In this document: one piece after another, positions 9,721 to 17,009 of the stretch | Layout: each line of letters starts with the position of its first letter | How positions within the stretch are numbered: position 1 is the stretch's first letter | Source: Nephromyces sp. MM_2019 | Taxonomy: Eukaryota; Apicomplexa; Aconoidasida; Nephromycida | NCBI GenBank assembly: GCA_015657535.1 | Contig: JADHZB010001850.1 | Span: 8,542-25,550 of the forward strand | Direction of reading: 5' to 3' | Length of the DNA stretch: 17,009 nucleotides | Made by a program: the position numbers and the translations under genes | The notes under the pieces: generated by a model | Databases searched by the model: none | What the model was told of the DNA's origin: nothing | What the model saw: only the letters and a program-made list of their open reading frames with translations

Positions 9721-11850
9721 ATGCTTTGTTTATATATCTTATCTAGCTGACCATGTATACGCACTCGTATGAGTGTTAAATTTGCTAATATTATATTGAA
9801 TCTGATTTAATGTTTCAATATTTGTATGTACATCTTATTTCATTTTGTAAATCAGTTCAGATAATATATTTTATTTAAATATTTTGAATTAAATTAATTT
9901 TTAAAGAGTATCATATTATTTGCTACTATTAATTTTTTTTATTATAAAAATTAAACAATCAGAGATAATTTAGCACATTTTCACGACGTAAACATCTTAA
10001 AGAGATTTTAATTAAGTAAAGGGTAAAGGGAATTTAGCAATCTAATGACTAATCTGATTTTTTTATCAAAAATTTGTTAATTGTATTTTTTATTTATCTT
10101 TTCTTGGTATCAACTCAATTCAAAACATACGAGCATTTTTACAGCAAGGTGACCTTAACTTAAAAGTCGACTTTGGAACTATAAATGTTTTGCTTTTTTA
10201 GTTAGCCCTGGATAGGCTAAAAATCTTGTAACTATAAAAGAGTGTTGGTTGATAGTTAACTCTTAATCAAGATTTAAAATGTTTCTTATTGAATCATTTT
10301 TCCTAAATTATTTAGTGAGATCTTTAGTCCTAGTTTCAAGGAATTATATAATTGATTTCAAAAGTTGTCTATCTTTTACTGCTCAATTTGAAGGAAAGTA
10401 TATGTGTTATATTACCAACATTATTAAGAAATATAAGATACATGTTAACAAAACTAATAACTTCAAAATTTTCTGAGCAGGATTAAATTGGTGATAGGTA
10501 GAAAAGTTATTAAGATTCTAAGAATAAAATAGTTTTAAAATTGTTGCCAGATTTCATATGCAAGTAGAAGTTGTATGTTTATAAACATTAGGGAACTCAT
10601 CTGAAACATAATGGAAAATTAGCTATAAATACATTATTCCACGAAAACAATTTATCTAAATGATCCAACAAGCATGCAAAATAGCACTAAAGTTAAGCTA
10701 CTAATTTTGGGAAATTTAATCAGGATATGTGAAATAAATACTTGAGTTTATAGCACAAATGGATTTTAATAAACATCTGAAACTTCAGGTAATCTAAAAC
10801 TAAATCAACTTCCTTAAATAATTTTTTTTACACTGGCTAATGTGTTTAGTTTATTTTGTATATATACTTTTGACACACTGTACGTTTGTTATGTTTGTAG
10901 ATGATATACATTAAATATTTTCCTCATATGCACTTTTCTTTGGTACACACTTATTTTTATTTGTTAGGATTCTAGTGTTTTTTGTGGAATACTTTTGTTT
11001 TTTCACTTGTGATAGTATATATTTGCACAACAGCATGTTTTATATGCGTGTGACTTCAGCTAAAATATAACAAAGCCTAAAATTATTGCTATTTATTTAT
11101 TGATAATTTGCTTGTAATTGACTTTAAGAAATTTTTAAAATTAATAAATACAACTTTTTATACTGAATGATTAGAATTATATTAGTATATTCCGTTCAAA
11201 ATTTGATTACATTTATAAACCAGTGAACCATCTATGATGCTAGAGTTAAGACTAGATCTATTAATTTAAGAACATGTGAGAGAAAACAAAATAATAGTTA
11301 TCTAACCATTATAAACAAAAAACCAAAAATCAAAATTATGCGTTTACATAGATTATGCATACACTGAATGTTGGAGAGTTATACAAGTATATACATATAA
11401 AGGGTTGAGTTTATATATATATATATATATATATATAGACTCTTTTATCTACTCTAACTATAAATCAATTAAACTCCGAAAAACATAATATATTTCAACA
11501 AAGATTGTTTATTAATCATATATTGTGTTAAATGTAAAATATTCAAGTCAAATCCTAATAGTATTCAACTAAAAATGTGTAATTATATCAATTCTAGTGA
11601 TATTGCATATCTATTGTAAATGTTATGTGTTGTTAGGTAGCAGAGATTGTTGATGTTAACAATTTGGTATATGTGAAATAAATCAAATAAAATTTATAAA
11701 AGAAAATGAAAAGGTTATTTAAATTATATATATATATATATAACATATCCTGAAATATATCTTATGTTTCACAAATTATGAGAAAATAAGTTGTAATTTA
11801 ATAAAACTTGATCTAAAGTTAAGACCTGCTAAAACTGTTTGGATATCAAC
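9721..11850. other. AT-rich transition zone with little strand bias
   Basis: Neither TG nor CA runs dominate. T-rich (about 9.6-9.9 and 10.83-11.0 kb) and A-rich (about 11.27-11.35 kb) patches alternate. It contains two close palindromic sites (10146-10156 and 10163-10174) and a pure AT run at 11412-11437. The 65-codon frame at 10279-10476 shows no known domain and is not called. Confidence 0.55.
11412..11437. repeat. (TA)n microsatellite
   Basis: An uninterrupted alternating TA run of about 13 dinucleotides. A shorter run follows at about 11727-11742. Confidence 0.9.
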
Positions 11851-13040
11851 ACACATAACGCACATACACCCAAATGAGTTAGGTGTAAATGTATGTGTTT
11901 TTCACCCATAATAAACAACATCACCTTAAGAAACATTTAATATTCATTTAGCTAAGAATCTATAATATTAAACATTTAGGAAAATGTGGGGGTAAATCTA
12001 TAGTAATTTTATTTTTTTTATTTTTTAAACAGAAGTTTGGTTAGATAAGATTAAATCATAATAGAACAGACAATTTCAATTTGAGTCTGCCAAAAATTAG
12101 GAAATATTTAAATAACATATATAAAATAAATTCACCTTGCAATATGTTTTACAATATAGTTTAATTCTGTATTTCATTATTTTGAAATATTAAATATGTA
12201 AATCATAAATCCAAGTTTAATAATTTCGTAGTATATGTTACTTAACTTTATAGTACGACACAAAGCTTAATTTATATATATCATTAGGATATATTTAAGC
12301 CATATAATGTAAAATTATCATGAGTAAATCCATGTTATAGTTAAAGAATATAAAGGCACACACACTACTTTCTTATTACCTAAAATCGAATATCTTGTTT
12401 ATATAAATGTAAAGTAATTCAGCGTTATTGTAAATTCAAGTCATCCATAATCCCTTAATGTGTAAAACAAAATAAAATAATCATTTTGTGTACAATATTA
12501 GTAAATTTATGTGAAACAATACTAATTTCTTGATATGTGTAGAATAATTTAAAGACCCTGAAAATCCTTTGGAAGGCTTAAAATTAATTATGTTGAAAAG
12601 GCAAAAATAAAGCGAACTTATTTGGTTTTAACTTATATCAGAAAACGTTTGAATAGATCTCCGTCATAACATACAATTCTCTTCAATTCATTTGTAGAGC
12701 AACACTCAATTTTACACGCATCTTACTCAAATGTTGCCACATACCCAAAAAAGTGAGACAATTTGTTGCAAAAAACTTACATTATAATAAATAAAAAATC
12801 AAATCCTAAAATATGTATAATTATATATATTTTTTGTTAGATTAAATTGACATATAATTAACATCCTTTTATTTTTATCAACTATTTTCACCACATACAA
12901 TAGTTTTTGTTCACACGAATTGTGAAATAGGCATTCTATTTATCAAAAACATATATTTAAACTTAGGTCTTGCGCACATGAGGAATTCTTTTCGCATTTC
13001 AGGTATATAAATGAATAACATATATATGTATATATACAAA
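11851..13040. other. AT-rich non-coding stretch, first CA runs
   Basis: CA-rich words first become frequent on the plus strand here, for example at 11850-11872 and 12357-12366. I see no gene or RNA signature. Confidence 0.55.
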
Positions 13041-14762
13041 AAACGCCTGTGTTTACACACACACAAAAATACGTATAAGCATACATTCACACACATACGC
13101 ACAAATACACACACGCATGTGGGCACATAAATAGATACATGCGCAAAAATACACATGCACACACACACGCACACTCTCACACAAGCACACACACACGCGC
13201 ACAGACACGTGCACTCACACGCACACTTGCAAATGTACACACGAAACGTCTACACAACTAAATACCCTAATACAGACACACATGCATATATATATATATA
13301 TACGAAAATTAACACGGATTTGAGTGAAACAGCTAAAATAAGCCAGCTTGAGCAATTTTTTTATATTGTAGACAATTTCTGGGTTAAGATTATACTATAA
13401 TAACAGTTCAAACTTATTGTTAGACTAAAAGATAAGAAAACTTACAAACGCATAACACATAACAATTTAGTTAACTGCACACCTAAACAAGCACTCATGT
13501 AATGATTATAAATCAAGACCAGAATTGAAACTCTCTACACCTATATACATTTTTTTAAAACCTACCACAAGGTACACACACACACACGCATAACACAAGC
13601 CAGAGATGTAAAATAATATTAGACACAAAAACACACACAAACCTACTATAAGCAAGATAATACCACCCATCTTATGAAATCATACACAACATACACACAC
13701 ACACACACACCTGAAATTATTTTAGCTATAATTAATTATATACAATCTCACACACAAATACGCTTAAATAATAAAGCTAATTTGCACAAATTCATCAAAA
13801 TAAGCAAGCTTGTTATTTGGACAAATTGTTTATCCTATCACATTTATATATACACACATACATATATATATATATACATTATACATGAATATATAAGACG
13901 CGAAAAAAAACAAACTCACATTATGTTATTAATCTATTATACACAATGCACATGTAAGTAGGCTATTAATATTACTGTTCATGGGAATCTGTATATAAAT
14001 GCACACACGTTGAGAATTTTAATTTAGATTGTAAAAGCAACGCACACTATACCTATTACAAATGTGAAACTAAGTATCACACACATTGCACACATGCGTT
14101 AAATATCACACACATATTACACATGCACCATAAACACACACATCCAACACATTCATAACACAAACACACAGACCAACACAGACCAACACAGACACACACA
14201 CACACATCACACCACACACACACACAAATATATACCCATACACATTACACACATACACACATATGTATACATATTAAACACATTTGTGTATTAAAAATAA
14301 AATCACCAAATCAAAAGCAGTCATAACTCTTACTACCAAATAATTGTATTAACAAACATATCATAGCCTTAAACATTTTCTACACGCTTATATACACACC
14401 CACACCAACACACTCTCATTCACAACTCACAACTACACCCACACACATACCCCCCCCCCACACCCACACACACCCGCCCTTCCTATACAAGCTCACAACC
14501 CACTAATATTTTTATAACTATCATTATCACCCACACATGCTCCCACAACACATTTTCTTAATAAACATAATTGTTATACATAATTACTTCCTAACACATA
14601 TTTTATTCTCACATATAACCCTATTACAAACATAAAAACTCCTAATATAACCTTTTATAATTTATCACTCATATATTGCTATATACACAACCACATATAT
14701 ATTTATCCATATATCCTTAAAAAGGATTTCACACATATCCACAAAGCGAACATATATATATA

Positions 14763-14869
14763 TCCTGAAAAATATTATACACAAATCCTCAAAGGTATCA
14801 CACACACCCTCAAAAATATCACAAACATCCTCAAAAATATCATACACATCCTCAAGATATTTACACACA
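14763..14869. repeat. Five-unit tandem repeat, 21-23 nt
   Basis: Units start at 14763 (23 nt), 14786, 14807, 14828 and 14849 (21 nt each). The consensus is near TCCTCAAAAATATCACACA. On the minus strand the 21-nt period gives a seven-residue repeat near EDVCDIF in a 73-codon frame (14886-14665). Confidence 0.8.
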
Positions 14870-15227
14870 TAAAAAAGAAAGCTCAATCAAACAGTACATA
14901 TTATTTTACATTTTTTTCATATATACGCCTTTTTACATATACACACACATTATTTTCAAACACCTTTGCTTGTCTTATTCGCACACACTAGATCACAACA
15001 ACTCTATTATTCTTTTTCACACATTTACTCTTTTAAACTTCACCTGATTTCCCATTATAACTTGAACAAATTTATTTCCATATTTAAATGATCAACCTCT
15101 GTTGATCTGCTATCCCCTAACCAGTAACTACCCATATATCTATTACATAACTCATTTGTACACACACACACACAGCCCAACTTTTACACATTCTGTTATC
15201 TAACACCTTATATTGCCTGATATATAG

Positions 15228-15317
15228 AGCTTACACACACACAGACACACACACTCAGACACAGACACACACACAGACACACAGACACACAGACACACAC
15301 ACACATACACACACACA

Positions 15318-15357
<40 letters not shown>

Positions 15358-15375
15358 AACACAAACACACACACA
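15228..15375. repeat. Long (CA)n microsatellite with CAGA interruptions
   Basis: In 15241-15300, 53 of 60 bases are A or C. The first half is interrupted regularly by AGAC, as ACACAGACAC words; the second half is nearly pure CA with occasional CATA. Confidence 0.9.
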
Positions 15376-16257
15376 AACGCACACACAAGCGCTTCCAGAA
15401 CCACACCTAACCAAGCACACACCCGAATCCTACATACACATCAACATACACCCACACACTTATTTATTAACATACACCACCACACACCTAAAACACTCCC
15501 GCACATACATTTAAAATATACTCACTCACACACACCCTTAAAAGGCACACATACACGAATATATATATATTTAGATAACATAAATACATTTAACATAGAT
15601 TCAACACACTCAATTATAAGCACAAGCTCGCATACATATATATATATTCAACACACACACACACACGTACACACCTACATGCCTCCCAGACAAGCACACA
15701 TACAACTTATTCTCAGCACAAACATTCGCTTACACAAGATCTTATAATTATTTATAAATATATATAGGCGTATAATTGTAGATAGGCTATAAACACAGTG
15801 TTAATACAATAAACTTACACGCAAGGCTTGGAAATCGCCTATATATTTTATTACTGTACGTATGCTTTATATAGTACGACACATAGACTTAACATTAAAA
15901 TACATTGTTCAACACACAAAATTACACACACACACGACATAAAACAAGTTAATCCACACAAAAAATTACACACATACAAGGGGATTCAAGCCTATACATA
16001 AGATTATAAATATATATATAATTGAGATATACACACGAAAAGAAACATCATAGAGTATACAGTTACATATGTATAATTCCCCCTTGTCTTGGATAATATA
16101 AAAATAATAATTTTCAAACACACATTTTTCGAATTTGAATTACAGACACACGATCAATCTTACCCTATAAAATAGTATACACACACTGCAATAATTCATA
16201 ATCAAAGTCAACTAATATGAGGCTTTGAAAGGCCTGTAAGTCTATGATTTAATATTA

Positions 16258-16280
16258 CATATATATATATATATATATAT
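16258..16280. repeat. (AT)n microsatellite
   Basis: An uninterrupted alternating AT run of about 11 dinucleotides. Confidence 0.9.
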
Positions 16281-16978
16281 CCAATCTACACATTTGTGTT
16301 GCTATATATAGGCAAAATATTACACATTTTAGGCCTATTTAGCATGTATACCTTATATAAAAGGTGATACACCTATATATCTACTTGCCTCTAAGAATCT
16401 AGAGGTCGATATACACAAACATTACACATTCTTATTACACATACATACCTTCAATACCCCTTTCATACATTTAAACAAACGTCTTATACACACATTATAT
16501 TTAGACATTTATTTAATATACATATATATTTCATGCGCACACACATTATACACACACATATTATACACACACACATTTTACACACACACACATTTTACAC
16601 ACACATCTTACACACACCCACATTATAGACACGTATATTACACTCACACACACCATATACATACACAATAAATGCACATCACAGACAATTCCCATATTCA
16701 CTAATTAATACTATTTTACTTCGAATTTGAGATTCCATTTAACTAAATACTTCATCCACCTGGTAAAGTGTGTGTATATATATATATACTTACTATATAA
16801 AACTTCGAGTAGATAATAACATTTGACTATATACACACACCACAATATCTTGGTGTGTGTGAGATAACTTACCAATTCCATATAAAATCTTGAGTTGATA
16901 AATTCATTCACATACACACATTACTTTTTGAAAAAGCATATATAAGTTAATTTACACATACTATCCATATATAATACT

Positions 16979-16983
<5 letters not shown>

Positions 16984-17009
<26 letters not shown>
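16984..17009. repeat. (TA)n run at the window end
   Basis: The window stops inside a TA run of at least 26 nt. If this is also a contig end, the repeat is a likely cause of an assembly break. Confidence 0.9.

Larger units (their letters stand above)
13041..17009. other. CA-rich non-coding flank
   Basis: The plus strand is filled with ACACAC runs separated by AT-rich DNA. Open frames here are repeat translations (Cys/Val on the minus strand, Thr/His on the plus strand) and none has a recognisable domain. A C10 run lies at 14450-14459. Small hairpins occur at 16362-16374 (AGGTG, loop ATA, CACCT) and 16388-16405 (CCTCTA and TAGAGG). The window ends in an AT run. Confidence 0.7.

Noticed and set aside
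10279..10476. 65-codon plus-strand frame starting with ATG
   Set aside because: It looks somewhat protein-like but has no recognisable motif, and length alone is expected by chance in 17 kb. A transcript would reopen it.
12911..13961. Thr/His-rich plus-strand frames and a Cys-rich minus-strand frame
   Set aside because: They are repeat translations of ACAC runs; no known domain and no frame-specific signal.
14140..14235. Regular CA-rich repeats as a CRISPR array
   Set aside because: There are no equal-length unique spacers between identical repeats; these are simple dinucleotide runs in eukaryotic DNA.
15200..15420. Two overlapping Cys/Val-rich minus-strand frames
   Set aside because: Both are translations of the long CA microsatellite.
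1..17009. TG/CA ends as subtelomeric or telomeric repeats
   Set aside because: There is no short exact telomere unit, and the G-rich strand points the wrong way for both ends (G/T at the left 5' end, C/A at the right 3' end).
1..17009. The window as one giant inverted repeat
   Set aside because: The left and right halves share opposite composition, but the reverse complement of the right end does not match the left end on inspection.

Overview
The window is AT-rich eukaryotic nuclear DNA. It holds one well-supported spliced gene, on the minus strand, in about 2.2 kb of the 17 kb. The evidence for a eukaryote is four GT..AG introns that rebuild an uninterrupted reading frame, tandem RNA-recognition motifs of the hnRNP/Musashi type, and long non-coding flanks full of dinucleotide repeats. 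Short introns (124 to 282 nt) and low GC suit a protist or a compact-intron invertebrate. I cannot name the organism.

Layout: 1-5.97 kb is non-coding as far as I can see, AT-rich, and studded with short TG runs on the plus strand. It includes a TG-rich degenerate minisatellite (about 2.04-2.43 kb), a perfect 10-bp-stem hairpin (2446-2469) and a locally A-rich stretch (about 2.84-3.25 kb). The gene lies at 8237-6070 (minus): five coding exons, 474 residues, with a poly(A) signal candidate at 5974-5969. A four-copy 17-nt motif lies 56-276 nt upstream of its ATG. From about 9.7 to 11.85 kb the sequence is AT-rich without a consistent bias. From about 11.85 kb, and strongly from 13.04 kb to the end, the plus strand is rich in CA runs and I see no supportable gene.

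The encoded protein has an N-terminal D/Y/Q/N repeat domain, two RRMs, a P/Y-rich tail and a C-terminal PY-type nuclear import signal. It is most likely a nuclear or shuttling mRNA-binding protein.

The most unusual large-scale property is a strand polarity. G and T dominate the plus strand on the left, A and C dominate it on the right, and the change falls across about 9.7-13 kb. The one real gene has the A/C-rich strand as its sense strand, in exons and introns. This suggests, but does not show, that the polarity tracks transcription direction and that 9.7-13 kb could be a divergent initiation zone. No recognised defence, mobile or CRISPR system is present.
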